From Methylobacterium sp. Leaf91 (lineage in GTDB: Bacteria; Pseudomonadota; Alphaproteobacteria; Rhizobiales; Beijerinckiaceae), in the NCBI RefSeq assembly GCF_001422815.1, contig NZ_LMMP01000001.1, positions 243,848 to 307,847 of the forward strand: a DNA stretch of 64,000 nucleotides, in the 5' to 3' direction. A program made the translations under genes and the position numbers. This document shows, one piece after another, positions 27,001-34,672 of this stretch. Each line of letters opens with the position of its first letter. Positions within the stretch are counted from its first letter, which is position 1. The notes beneath the pieces were generated by a model that searched no databases, was not told the origin of the DNA, and saw nothing but the letters and a program-made list of their open reading frames with translations.

Positions 27001-27254
27001 AATCCCGCATCGAACGCTTCCATGTCGGGCAGGACCATTCCGGCCTTCACGTAGCGCGGGTCGCGCAGATGCGTGGCCGAGACACCGGAGGCCAGCAGCT
27101 CCTCGTCACTGAACCAATGCGTCGCTTCGCGCCCCGCCCTCAGCAGGCGCCAGAGGTCGCCCGTCGTGGCCGCGTCCGGAAACCGCCCCGCCATGCCGAC
27201 GATGGCGATCCTGCCGGTTGCATCATCTGCCGTTTCAGGGGTCGGCGAAATCAT
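21024..27254 (-). CDS. Type I polyketide synthase, KS-AT-KR-DH-ACP-TE
   Basis: This 2076-residue single module has a ketosynthase (about 10-435; Cys187, His323, His362), an acyltransferase (about 535-840; Ser635 in GHSMGEY, AAHS pointing to malonyl), a ketoreductase (about 1155-1340; TGGFGGLG and Tyr1304), a dehydratase (about 1350-1635; His1382 in HVLDGRPILP and the HPALTD motif), a carrier domain (Ser1742 in GGFSLL) and a thioesterase (Ser1894 in GYSGGG). All key residues are present. KR precedes DH, the reverse of the common order. The ATG at 27254 has GAGG upstream; a GTG at 27266 is the alternative. It begins 32 bases after the NRPS gene. Confidence 0.93.
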   Translation of the reverse strand: MISPTPETADDATGRIAIVGMAGRFPDAATTGDLWRLLRAGREATHWFSDEELLASGVSATHLRDPRYVKAGMVLPDMEAFDAGFFGLSPREAAILDPQHRHFLECTWEALEDAGHCPETFAGAIGVFAGCGMQAYFANNLLTNAELLEQVGLFLLRHTGNDKDFLATRASYLLNLQGPSISVQTACSTSLVAVHFAIQSLLSGECDMALAGGVTIEVPHRQGYRAAEGEILSPDGHCRAFDDEANGTLFGSGAGIVALRRLEDAIAAGDHIYAVICGSAVNNDGSTKAGYLAPSVEGQARAAAEALAVGGIDPGSVSYIEAHGTGTPVGDPIELAALSEAYSVPGRRQFCGIGSLKTNIGHLDTAAGVAGLIKVALAMHHEELPASLNCARPNGRFDFSASPFSVVTSARPWPRTGTPRRAAVNSLGVGGTNAHVILEEAPAAPVPGPARDWQILALSARTAEALDGAKRKWREALADPSPDLTLANAAFTTQTGRRAFPHRCAVIARDRAGACEILASHTHRRMGTGSVGAGTVGAVFMFPGGGAQYPGMGRDLYREVPAFREALEACLALLPPDAPDGLRALLLDSAPGDAAAAALLARPRYTIPALFIVEYATARMMLAWNIRPAAVIGHSMGEYAAACIAGVMSLADALSVVVLRGQIFEAAPAGAMLAVSLPSAELRDRIGDALDIAAENAATLTVATGSVHEIAALERRLAEDGIEFRRLRIDVAAHSRMHDPFLDRFRACLASIALHEPTLPFVSNLSGAFVGPGELTRPDYWVSHLRQTVRFAAGVSAILAEPDRVLLEIGPGHSLGALARLAEGGGFAPLAIAPTMGQPGDTESDVCVALTAIGKLWACGHAVDWAAIRGGDARRVSAPTYAFEKHRHWIEPTRSAATPVVAEAEAPVLQRLDAMENWFSVPQWLPASVAPNRATPDRTWLVFADASRLSTAILTALENRGASVAVVRSGETFTVRNRLFQLRPDQPTQYRDLITALDREGMAPDHILHLWSMSMPDPSLDRPSAEQVLGFDSLLSLCQAMQYCDVASPKRLTIVTRESQSPPNHAARHPERATLLGLCRVLPREMPGLATQVIDLGGEDGPIRDVDPVAEAARVLAECDAEHGVDLVAHRAGIRLVQRMVPARIEHPAGLPHRLRQSGVYLITGGFGGLGLTLAAWLVSDVKARLVLVGRNASAHAAAIHTLEAEGAEILSLSADVTDHAAMERVITAARKRFGAIHGVFHAAGSIDDGPILEKTLESSRRVMAPKLAGGLVLDALLPQGSLDLFAVFSSTSAQIGPPGQIDYAAANTALDALAARRSDGLSVAWGIWGDIGMAARIHGGASLSGTPEGHPLLGAETGRTETTITFQALYDPAHMWVLAEHVLDGRPILPGAAYAEIALAAATAGFASTGVDLRGLTVDLPLVFEPGVKRLVRTTLTVLASGGYRMSVESRPLLGEEWVEHARATLWPGSALPWAVRRVARRAARREGAHALPGLGFPQGETVTFGPRWHTIRWIERGDWEAVAELELPAEFAADLDGITAHPALTDLATTFGLHLLAPPADDMVYVPTSIERMRLPPGRWPRRIRSHVRLTALQHGASARFDVVIGDVNGVPLAVFEDFTLQSVSRSVKSSQADARPPSLEARLNAGIMAADAPELLRRVLDCRGAGIVASSIALSDLRRETLAAIRPKTMSAQRSAKPVGGDLDYANALERQIAGYWADLLGIAVVRPQDDFFELGGFSLLAVRLFARIRKNHDVDLPIATLFRASTLRQLATLVGGMVAPEPTDEGTAGGGEPDKVLVMPSVAWSPLVEICRGVPTRAPIFCIHGGQGNVLNFEKLSRRLGRDQPFYGLQARGADGRLAPLESIEEMAASYIAAIREVDAHGPYRIAGYSGGGVIAYEVAQQLTRAGYSIALLVLFDTLSTTSVAQHHSTVERLWAVRRWSLGYTLGWPSRLIERRRRAAEFARERFDPNVPIPDMYRAQFIMNAYLVAQSRYTPEPYAGSMLLFRSTDAYVPYLLAGPDLGWGGLVRGGIDIHKIAATHETLFQEPAVDKLAAILRRRLDGLMHYPVRKSA

Positions 27255-27286
27255 GACGTACCTCACGTTTCTCTACTGGCCGATGG

Positions 27287-30200
27287 CTACGCGACGGGCG
27301 CCGGCATCTCATGGCGCCGTCTCAGCGCCTGCCGCGCCTTGGCCCGATCGTGTCCCCGGTCGGTTGCCGAGGGGCCGGTGGCGAATCCTCCGAGATGCAG
27401 CGAGAGGGTGCGGATCGTGGGGAAGCGGAACAGGTCGGTGATCGCGATTTCCCGGCGGAGTTCCTCGCCGAGACGGCGCTGGACCTGCACCACGAGGAGG
27501 GAGTGACCGCCGAGGTCGAAGAAGTTCTCGGTTGTGGCGACGACCGGCCGGCCGAGCGCTTCGCCCCAGATGCCGGCGATCAGCGCCTCCACTGAACTCA
27601 TCGGCACTTCGGGCGGAGCAGCGGCCTCCGGTGCCTGATGCGGCGCGGGCAGCGCGCCTCGGTCGACCTTGCCGTTCAGGGTCATCGGGAGGGCGGGCAG
27701 AACGACGATCACAGCCGGGACCATGAAGGCGGGCAGGGTCGAGGCGACCGCCTCGCGCAGGGCCTCGGGCCGCAGGGTCGCGCCGTCCCTGGCGGTGACG
27801 TAGCCCACCAGGCGCTGGTCGCCGTCGCTATCCTCGCGCGCCACCACGACGGCGGCGGCGATGCCGGGCTGGCGCGCCAATGCGGTCTCGATCTCGCCGA
27901 GCTCGATCCGGTGCCCCCGGACCTTGACCTGGTGATCGAGCCGCCCGAGGAAGATCAGCGCTCCCGAGGCGTCCCGGCGGACGAGGTCGCCCGTCCTGTA
28001 AAGCCGCCCCGGACCGAAGAGATTGGGAATGAACCGCTCGGCCGTCAGCTCGTCGCGGCCGAGATAGCCACGGGCGAGGCCCTCCCCGCCGATATGGAGC
28101 TCGCCCGCCACATAGGCCGGGCACGGGCGCCGGTGCGCGTCGAGCACGTGCAGCACCGTGTTGGCGATGGGTTCGCCGAGGGTCACGCCGCGTTCCACGC
28201 CGTCGATCTCGAGCACGGCCGACCAGATCGTCGTCTCCGTCGGGCCGTACATGCCGAGGAATGTGCCGGGCAGGAGGTCGCGCAGCCTTCCGGCGAGGTC
28301 CCCGCTCAGGGCCTCGCCGCCCACCATCATGGTGCCGAGTTGCGCGAGGGCGCGCCGGCCCGCCGCATCGGCCACCAGCATCCGGGCCATGGAGGGGGTG
28401 CATTGAAAGTGGGTGACCCGGTGCCGGACGATCTCCTCTGGAACCGAGGCGGGCACCGTCGCGGTGAGGGTTCCGGCCAGAACCATCAGCCGTTTCAGGT
28501 GCTCGAGATGGTCGAGGGCGAGATCGGTCGGCACCCCGAAATCGATGAGGCAGGCGATCTCGTCGGTCCCGATGCGCCGCACCGCCTCGACCATGCCGAG
28601 GCAGGATTCCGGGGTGCCGAACAGGCCGCCGGTGCGGTGATAGCGCTCGAAGGCGTGGTCCAGCAGCGCGTCGCGATCGGCGGGTGACAAATCCTCGGCG
28701 TCGAGGATCTCGGCCGGCGTGCGACCGTCGGAGGCCGCGCGCTGGACGAAGGTCGGGAAGGTCCAGGCGGCCTGCCTGACCAGATCCATCGCGCTGCCGA
28801 GGTAGCGCTTCATCGGCTCGCGGACGGTCTCGCGGACCGCATCCTCGTCCTCGCCCACGAAGGTATGGAGCATGAGGGTCACATGGCCCTCACCGGCATG
28901 CCCGGCCTCCCGCCAGGCCATGCGGTATTGCCGGATCTTGTCCGCCAGTTCCTCGAGGGTCTGGCCGAGGAGATGGGTGAGGACGCCGCATCCCAGCCGC
29001 CCGGCCTGGACGAAGGTGTCGGGATTGCCAGCCGCCGTGAGCCACATCGGCAGTTCGGGCTGGATCGGCCGGGGCATCGTGCCGATCTCCACGACCTTGC
29101 CCAGCGGGTTGGGGAACGGCAGGCGCTCGCCGCGCCAGAGGCGGCGGATGTCGTCGATCTGCCCCGCCATCTTGTCCTTGCGCTCGGCGAAGCGCTCGGG
29201 CGCCAGGACGAAGTCGTTCGGCTGCCATCCCGACGCGAAGGCGATCCCTGCCCGGCCCTTCGACAGGTTGTCGATCATCGCCCAGTCTTCGGCGACGCGC
29301 AGGGGATGGTGGAGCGGCAGGACGCAGCTGCCGGCGCGGATCTTAACGCGCTCGGTGCAGGCGGCGAGGGCGGCGGCGCTGAGGGCGGCATTGGGGTAGA
29401 GGCCGCCGAAGGCGTGGAAGTGCCGCTCCGGCGTCCACACCGCCACGAAACCGTTGCGATCGGCGAAACGTGCGCCTTCGAGCAGCAGACGGTACTTGTC
29501 CTGCGGGTCCGCCGCGTCGTCGTTCGAGAAGTAGAACAGGCTGAAGCCGGGGCCGGAACTGGGCTCGGAGCGCTGTCCGTGCAGCACCACCGAGAAGCCG
29601 CGCGCCAGGGTCCAGAGGATTTCGAGTACCGAGATGTCGAAGGACAGGCTCGTCGCCGCGAGCCAGATTCCGGGGGGATCGTGCGGGATGCGGGCATCCA
29701 TGCCGGAGCAGAAATTCATCAGGTTGCGATGGGTGATCGCCACACCCTTGGGCCGGCCGGTCGAACCCGAGGTGTAGATGACGTAGGCGAGATCCTGCCC
29801 GCCGGCGCGACCGGGGGGCGGCGCGGCCTCGCCGCTGGCCTCCGCGGTGTAGAGCACCTGCGCCGGAGCGAAGGCGAGGCGATCCTGGATGGGGCGGCTC
29901 GTCAGCAGGACCTCGGCGCCCGAATCTTCGAGCATGTAGGCGAGGCGCTCGCGCGGATAATCGGCATCGAGGGGCAGGTAGGCCGCACCGGCCTTCAAGG
30001 TCGCGAGGACGGCGACGACGAGATCGGGTACCCGCTCGTGGCAGATGCCGACGATGGTCCCCGGCCCGATTCCGGCCGCGACGAGGCGGCCGGCGAGTTC
30101 CCCGGCGGCGCGGTCGAGCTCGCCATAGGTGAGGCGGGTTTTGCCCGCGACGACGGCGTCCCGCTCGGGCAGCTCGGCCGCCCTGGCGGCGATCTCGTCC

Positions 30201-31945
30201 TGGATCGTGCGATTGTGCGGGAAAGGCAGGGTGGTGGCGTTGAGCGCCGCCACGATGGCCGCCTCTTCCTCCGGCACGAGGGGGAGCGCGCCGAGGCGAA
30301 TCTCGGGATCGGCCAGGAAGGCCTGGAGGAAGGCCGCGAACTGTCCCGCCATGGCTTGCGCCACCTCGGCCTCGAAGGTCCGGCCGCAGGCGAGGAGCTC
30401 AGCCCGGCTTTCGCCCTCGCTCAGAACCAGCAACAATTCGGAGCCGGAACGCGTCAGGAGACCCGGTTTCGCACCGCCATGGACCAGGCCTATCTTGCGC
30501 CATGCGACGGCCCTTTCGCGCATTTCGGGAGAGGCGGCGCGTTGCGGTAGATCGGCGGCCAGAATACCCCTGGCGGCGAGGTCGGCGCGCTCGGCTGCGA
30601 ACGCCGCCCGGAGCTCCGCGACCGAGCCGTCCCGGTCGAGGACCAGGGTCAGGGGACGGTCCGGCAGGAACCACGGCTCCGGCGCGGCCCCCGGATCGTC
30701 CTCATCTTCGGCGGCCTCTCTCAACGCCAGCGTAACCCGGGGCGTGTCGCAGACGAGGCCGATCCAGGCGAGGAAGGCCGCCGCCGCATCGTCCAGGCTC
30801 GCCGCGCCGGGAACCGAGATGGCGATGGAATGCGGCGCGACCTCGGAGCTGCCGTCCCCGCGACGGGGATAGGGCAAGGTCGGCGCGGCGACGGCCTCCA
30901 AGCGCTCGATCCAGAACGCCTCGTGGGCGGCGGCGAGGCGTTGGGCGGACGCGAGCGCCTCGGCGCGCGGCCCTTCGATCTCGGGCAGGACCGTGCCGGG
31001 GCTGAACAGAGTGCCGGCCGGCTCGCCGCGCAGAGTGGTGAGGCCGGAAAGGACGATCTCGCGATCCGCCGTCGCGACGGAGATGAGATCGGGGCCCACC
31101 CGAATGATCGTACCGGGCCGGAGGTGAGCGGAGGCGGGACCGATCTCCGCGCCCCGGACCAGGACCAGATCCTGCCCGGTGAAGATCTTCGGGCGCGCCA
31201 GCGGATTGTGCACCGGGCCGAAATCCAGGGCGCGGACGAGGGCGGCGATCCGGGCGGCGGGCTGGCGGAAATCCAGGGTCGCGGCGCGATCCGGGCGCTT
31301 CAGCCGGCCATGGTAGAGGCGCTCACCCCGCTGCGGCCTCGCTTCCACGCGGCCCGAGACGAGCCCGTCGAGGAGGGCGGCGAAACTGGAGGCGCCGGCC
31401 TCGTAGCAGCGGCCGTTGAGGCTGAAGACGGTGTCACCGGGCAGGATGTCGAAATGCTCCTGCGCCAGGATGGCGCCGGTATCGATGGTCTCGTCGATCT
31501 GATGCCAGGTGACGCCATGCGAGGTCTCCCCGGCGAGGATCGCCCAGGTCGTGGCATGGAGGCCGGCATGCCTCGGCAGGGGGCCATCGTGAAAGTTGAT
31601 CGCCCGGCGCCGGACCCGGGCGAGCACGGCCGATGGGATCACGTCGAGATTGCCGACGCTGAACAGGAAATCCACCGGAGGATCGCGATGGCCGGCGGCC
31701 AGGAACGCATCCTTGTCGATGATCGCGATATCGGCGCGGCGCGCCCATTCGGCGGCGCGCCGGTCCCGCGTGATCACGGCAGAGATCGCATGCCCGGCGG
31801 CCAGGAAGAGCTCCGCGCATCGGATCAGCAAGGTTCCGTCGCCGATGAAGTAGGCGGTGGACCGCCCATCGTCGTCGGCCTGACGGATATCCGTTTCGTC
31901 CTGGGAACGGTTCTCGATGAATTCCATCTCGACAGGCTCCGGCAT
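27287..31945 (-). CDS. NRPS loading module: formyltransferase, partial C, A domain with inserted luciferase-like monooxygenase, PCP
   Basis: The 1552-residue protein begins with a methionyl-tRNA-formyltransferase-like domain (about 25-320; Asn117, His119, Asp155). Residues about 335-620 look like the C-terminal half of a condensation domain; no HHxxxDG is present. An adenylation domain follows (TSGSTGRPKG near 725; YGPTETT near 1235; NGKVDR near 1425), interrupted at about 800-1150 by a luciferase-like flavin monooxygenase domain of the MupA/Atu3671 type. Ser1482 (GGHSLL) takes phosphopantetheine. Binding-pocket residues align to DILQMGMIWK, close to the known glycine code. There is no thioesterase; the PKS downstream supplies one. 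Confidence 0.92.
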   Translation of the reverse strand: MPEPVEMEFIENRSQDETDIRQADDDGRSTAYFIGDGTLLIRCAELFLAAGHAISAVITRDRRAAEWARRADIAIIDKDAFLAAGHRDPPVDFLFSVGNLDVIPSAVLARVRRRAINFHDGPLPRHAGLHATTWAILAGETSHGVTWHQIDETIDTGAILAQEHFDILPGDTVFSLNGRCYEAGASSFAALLDGLVSGRVEARPQRGERLYHGRLKRPDRAATLDFRQPAARIAALVRALDFGPVHNPLARPKIFTGQDLVLVRGAEIGPASAHLRPGTIIRVGPDLISVATADREIVLSGLTTLRGEPAGTLFSPGTVLPEIEGPRAEALASAQRLAAAHEAFWIERLEAVAAPTLPYPRRGDGSSEVAPHSIAISVPGAASLDDAAAAFLAWIGLVCDTPRVTLALREAAEDEDDPGAAPEPWFLPDRPLTLVLDRDGSVAELRAAFAAERADLAARGILAADLPQRAASPEMRERAVAWRKIGLVHGGAKPGLLTRSGSELLLVLSEGESRAELLACGRTFEAEVAQAMAGQFAAFLQAFLADPEIRLGALPLVPEEEAAIVAALNATTLPFPHNRTIQDEIAARAAELPERDAVVAGKTRLTYGELDRAAGELAGRLVAAGIGPGTIVGICHERVPDLVVAVLATLKAGAAYLPLDADYPRERLAYMLEDSGAEVLLTSRPIQDRLAFAPAQVLYTAEASGEAAPPPGRAGGQDLAYVIYTSGSTGRPKGVAITHRNLMNFCSGMDARIPHDPPGIWLAATSLSFDISVLEILWTLARGFSVVLHGQRSEPSSGPGFSLFYFSNDDAADPQDKYRLLLEGARFADRNGFVAVWTPERHFHAFGGLYPNAALSAAALAACTERVKIRAGSCVLPLHHPLRVAEDWAMIDNLSKGRAGIAFASGWQPNDFVLAPERFAERKDKMAGQIDDIRRLWRGERLPFPNPLGKVVEIGTMPRPIQPELPMWLTAAGNPDTFVQAGRLGCGVLTHLLGQTLEELADKIRQYRMAWREAGHAGEGHVTLMLHTFVGEDEDAVRETVREPMKRYLGSAMDLVRQAAWTFPTFVQRAASDGRTPAEILDAEDLSPADRDALLDHAFERYHRTGGLFGTPESCLGMVEAVRRIGTDEIACLIDFGVPTDLALDHLEHLKRLMVLAGTLTATVPASVPEEIVRHRVTHFQCTPSMARMLVADAAGRRALAQLGTMMVGGEALSGDLAGRLRDLLPGTFLGMYGPTETTIWSAVLEIDGVERGVTLGEPIANTVLHVLDAHRRPCPAYVAGELHIGGEGLARGYLGRDELTAERFIPNLFGPGRLYRTGDLVRRDASGALIFLGRLDHQVKVRGHRIELGEIETALARQPGIAAAVVVAREDSDGDQRLVGYVTARDGATLRPEALREAVASTLPAFMVPAVIVVLPALPMTLNGKVDRGALPAPHQAPEAAAPPEVPMSSVEALIAGIWGEALGRPVVATTENFFDLGGHSLLVVQVQRRLGEELRREIAITDLFRFPTIRTLSLHLGGFATGPSATDRGHDRAKARQALRRRHEMPAPVA

Positions 31946-32217
31946 CGCTGCGCGTCACAGAGATCGATGTTTGGCGATGACGCATCCAAGGCTTCGTATT
32001 CACCGCGCAAAGACGGCGATGCATCGCGCCGTCATTCGAAAAAAATCACGAATACATCGACGCAACCAAACTATAAATGCATCATCGCGGAATATAACTG
32101 GCACAAATTTGACGTTAAATCACTTGGATAACGATTTTTCACTCAGCGCGACTTAGAGAATGACTTTAATCCAAGCTCGGCAAGGAGAATGCGGCGCGAA
32201 TGCGCCCAGGAGAAGCG

Positions 32218-33450
32218 CTACTTGGGATTACTTAGCTTTTTCTCCGCGGATACTCCCTCGCCACGGGCGGGTTTCTGCTGCGGCGCGGCCCGGACCGGTG
32301 ACGGACGCAAGAGGGCGGAGACCGGCACACGCTGTGGCGCGCCGTCCGGTCCCGGACCGGCCTCACCGCCGTCGAGGCCCGCTTTCGCCACGGGCTGAGC
32401 GGCGGAGGAGGCCGGCATCGACACCGCGTCGCTCGCCTGAGTCCGCCCACGGTTCGGGCGCGGCGGCGCGCGGCGAACGGCGGAGGCCGTTGGTTGTGGC
32501 TGGGCCTTCACAGGCCCGAGGCCACGGGAATGGGCGACGGCGTCGAGGGAAGCGAAGGTGGCGCTGCCATGCGTCAACCATCCCGGGCGCGGATCGGTCA
32601 CGGGCGGGACCGCCAGCGGCGCGGCCTCCGCTGACCTGTCCATGGCGACCGGCAGCGCAGCGGACCGGACATCGCTTTTCGCGTCGTCATCGATCGAGGC
32701 CAGTTCCGTCCGCGCCGGCGCATCGCCGTCGCGGGCGCCCCCGGCATTCGCCAGAACCGCTTCGGCCGCCCGGCGCGCCTCATCCGCCGCGGCCTGCGCG
32801 CGCATCGCCGCATCGGTGCGCGCCAGGAGATCCGCGGCTTCGGACCGGAGGGTCGAGGCTTCCCGACGGCTCGCCTCGAACTGCTCCTCGAGGCGACGGA
32901 GCGCCTGTTCGCGGTCGTCCGCGCGGGCGGCCTGTGCCTGCCGCTCGGATTGCGCTCGCTTCAGATCGGCTTCGACGGTCTCCAATGCCCGGCTTCCCTC
33001 ATCGAGCTGCCGGCTCAGGAGGGAGCGCGAGATCTCGGCCGCGTCCTTCTCGGAGCGGAGTTCCAGGGCGAGCGTCGCGATCCGGTCTTCGGCCTGCTGC
33101 AACGCGACGCGATGTCCGTCCTCGCTCTGGCGCGCCTCGCGCGCACCGACCGACCGGGTCGTCTCGACCACGAGACCGAAGACCAGCGCGGAAAGGATCG
33201 ATGTCGTCGCCAGCAGCCAGGTGAGACTGCCGGGAATACGGGGGCCCGGCCGGTGCGGGCCAATGAGCTCGGCATGGTCGAGCCTGAACGACTCGGCCCA
33301 GCTTCCTGCCCCGCCGGACCCTGATTCTACGCCGGCCGACGAGGATGCCGAACCAGCCTGCGCCGCATCGGCCAAGCACCGCCCACCGGCACCCTGCGCG
33401 CCTTGAGAGCCGGCAAAGCTGTTTTGCTTGTCTAACCACCTGCCCAGCAT
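32218..33450 (-). CDS. Membrane-anchored coiled-coil protein of unknown function
   Basis: The 410-residue protein has a Gly/Ser-rich cytoplasmic start, one membrane helix at about residues 75-97 (WLLATTSILSALVFGLVV), a long Ala/Arg/Glu coiled coil (about 105-240) and a Pro/Ala-rich, probably disordered tail. No enzymatic motif is visible. Its layout resembles scaffold or periplasmic adaptor proteins. It lies upstream of the NRPS gene on the same strand but with a 272-base gap, so co-transcription is not certain. It diverges from the LuxR-type gene at 33875. Confidence 0.65.
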   Translation of the reverse strand: MLGRWLDKQNSFAGSQGAQGAGGRCLADAAQAGSASSSAGVESGSGGAGSWAESFRLDHAELIGPHRPGPRIPGSLTWLLATTSILSALVFGLVVETTRSVGAREARQSEDGHRVALQQAEDRIATLALELRSEKDAAEISRSLLSRQLDEGSRALETVEADLKRAQSERQAQAARADDREQALRRLEEQFEASRREASTLRSEAADLLARTDAAMRAQAAADEARRAAEAVLANAGGARDGDAPARTELASIDDDAKSDVRSAALPVAMDRSAEAAPLAVPPVTDPRPGWLTHGSATFASLDAVAHSRGLGPVKAQPQPTASAVRRAPPRPNRGRTQASDAVSMPASSAAQPVAKAGLDGGEAGPGPDGAPQRVPVSALLRPSPVRAAPQQKPARGEGVSAEKKLSNPK

Positions 33451-33874
33451 AGCGAATCCTACATCACCGCAACTGAATGCCGGTGATTGTACCTCGCGCT
33501 GCCAGACAACGGAGATCGAAAGAGACCTACTCCGAACGGTCGATCTGGGACGAGGAGCGAGTCTGAACGAACACGAGGGAATCTATACAATCGATGACTT
33601 CGAGATATGCCAGGAATCCGCGGGCACACTCCCCAATGTTCGCCCGTAGAACCATCCGCAATTAACATCCGTATAGAGCTTTCGGATGGCAGATCACAGT
33701 CGGGCGCGGCTATCGATCAAATGGGATGACCAAAAAAGGATTATTTAATCGTTTTTTCATTGACGGTCAGATTGTTCCGATCCATACCAGACTCTCACTT
33801 TAATGTATCGATTTGTACATTACTTGTAAGTGGAGCGGTCGACTTTATCAGTACGAATTGGTGGGGGGCTGACG
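33451..33874. other. Divergent AT-rich promoter region
   Basis: This separates the coiled-coil gene (minus) from the first LuxR-type regulator gene (plus). The part 33700-33830 is strongly AT-rich, with runs of A and T, unlike the flanking genes. No coding ORF is convincing. Confidence 0.4.
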
Positions 33875-34672
33875 ATGATTCACGTTTCCGGAACTACCTT
33901 TCCACGACCCAATTTTGCATCTACGGCGCGACCCGCAACCGTGATCAGCGGTGGAACTGCGCTCTACAGAGAAGGGTTACGATACATATTGCTGAAGAGC
34001 GGGTTCGACGTGATTTCCATGGTCGGAAATCTCGATCAGGCCCAGGATTTACCCGAATCTTCCGAATCGAACCTTATTGTCATCATGAGTATTCCCTCGA
34101 CGGCGAACGCCCCGACCGAGGAAATCTTGAACGCTCGTCTTCGTTTTCCCAACAGTTTCATCATCTGCATTTGCGCGACCTGCGAGGCCGAGCATGTAGC
34201 GCCCATGCTGGAATGCGGTGCGGCGGCTATTCTTTTGTACAGTGCGTGTTCTGATACTTTGGTGCAGGCCCTGGAACTGATCCTGCTCGACCACTGCGTG
34301 GTGCCCCATCTGTGCATTGGGGCCGAGGCCGACCCCCTTCCCGGTGAGGAGGAAAGCGGGGAACCTGAGGCCGACGAGCCGTTCCCCTCTCAGGATCAGA
34401 CACTTCATCTGTCAGACCGGGAACTCAGTATCATCGCCTGCTTGATCAAGGGCGATTCAAACCGCGCCATCGCCGAGCGCCTGTCCATCGCCGAAGGACG
34501 GGTGAAGGGTAATGTGAAGGCGATCCTCCGAAAGATTAACGTACGGAACAGGACACAAGCGGCTCTTTGGGGTATCAAATATTGTAACTCGGGCGACCGA
34601 GCGAGCTTCGCCAAGCATCATCCCGGCGCGGCATCGCTCAACGATACGCTCGAAGGGATGGCGGCCGTATAG
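33875..34672 (+). CDS. LuxR-type regulator with receiver-like domain lacking the phospho-acceptor Asp
   Basis: The 265-residue protein has a receiver-like N-terminal domain (from about ATVISGGTALYREGL) and a C-terminal LuxR helix-turn-helix (SDRELSIIACLIKG, then VKGNVKAILRKINVRNRTQAA). At the position of the phospho-accepting Asp the sequence reads LIVIMSIPS, so normal phosphotransfer is unlikely. The ATG at 33875 has a run of six G 5-10 bases upstream. A paralogue with the same layout is at 45785. It stands next to the NRPS-PKS and polysaccharide genes and may control them. Confidence 0.85.
   Translation: MIHVSGTTFPRPNFASTARPATVISGGTALYREGLRYILLKSGFDVISMVGNLDQAQDLPESSESNLIVIMSIPSTANAPTEEILNARLRFPNSFIICICATCEAEHVAPMLECGAAAILLYSACSDTLVQALELILLDHCVVPHLCIGAEADPLPGEEESGEPEADEPFPSQDQTLHLSDRELSIIACLIKGDSNRAIAERLSIAEGRVKGNVKAILRKINVRNRTQAALWGIKYCNSGDRASFAKHHPGAASLNDTLEGMAAV

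Noticed and set aside
28865..30550. Long plus-strand ORF of 561 codons
   Set aside because: Antisense to the NRPS gene; composition and absence of motifs mark it as a shadow.
30080..30945. Complete condensation domain in the NRPS
   Set aside because: Only the C-terminal lobe is recognisable. The His-Asp-Gly near residue 119 belongs to the formyltransferase, not to an HHxxxDG motif.
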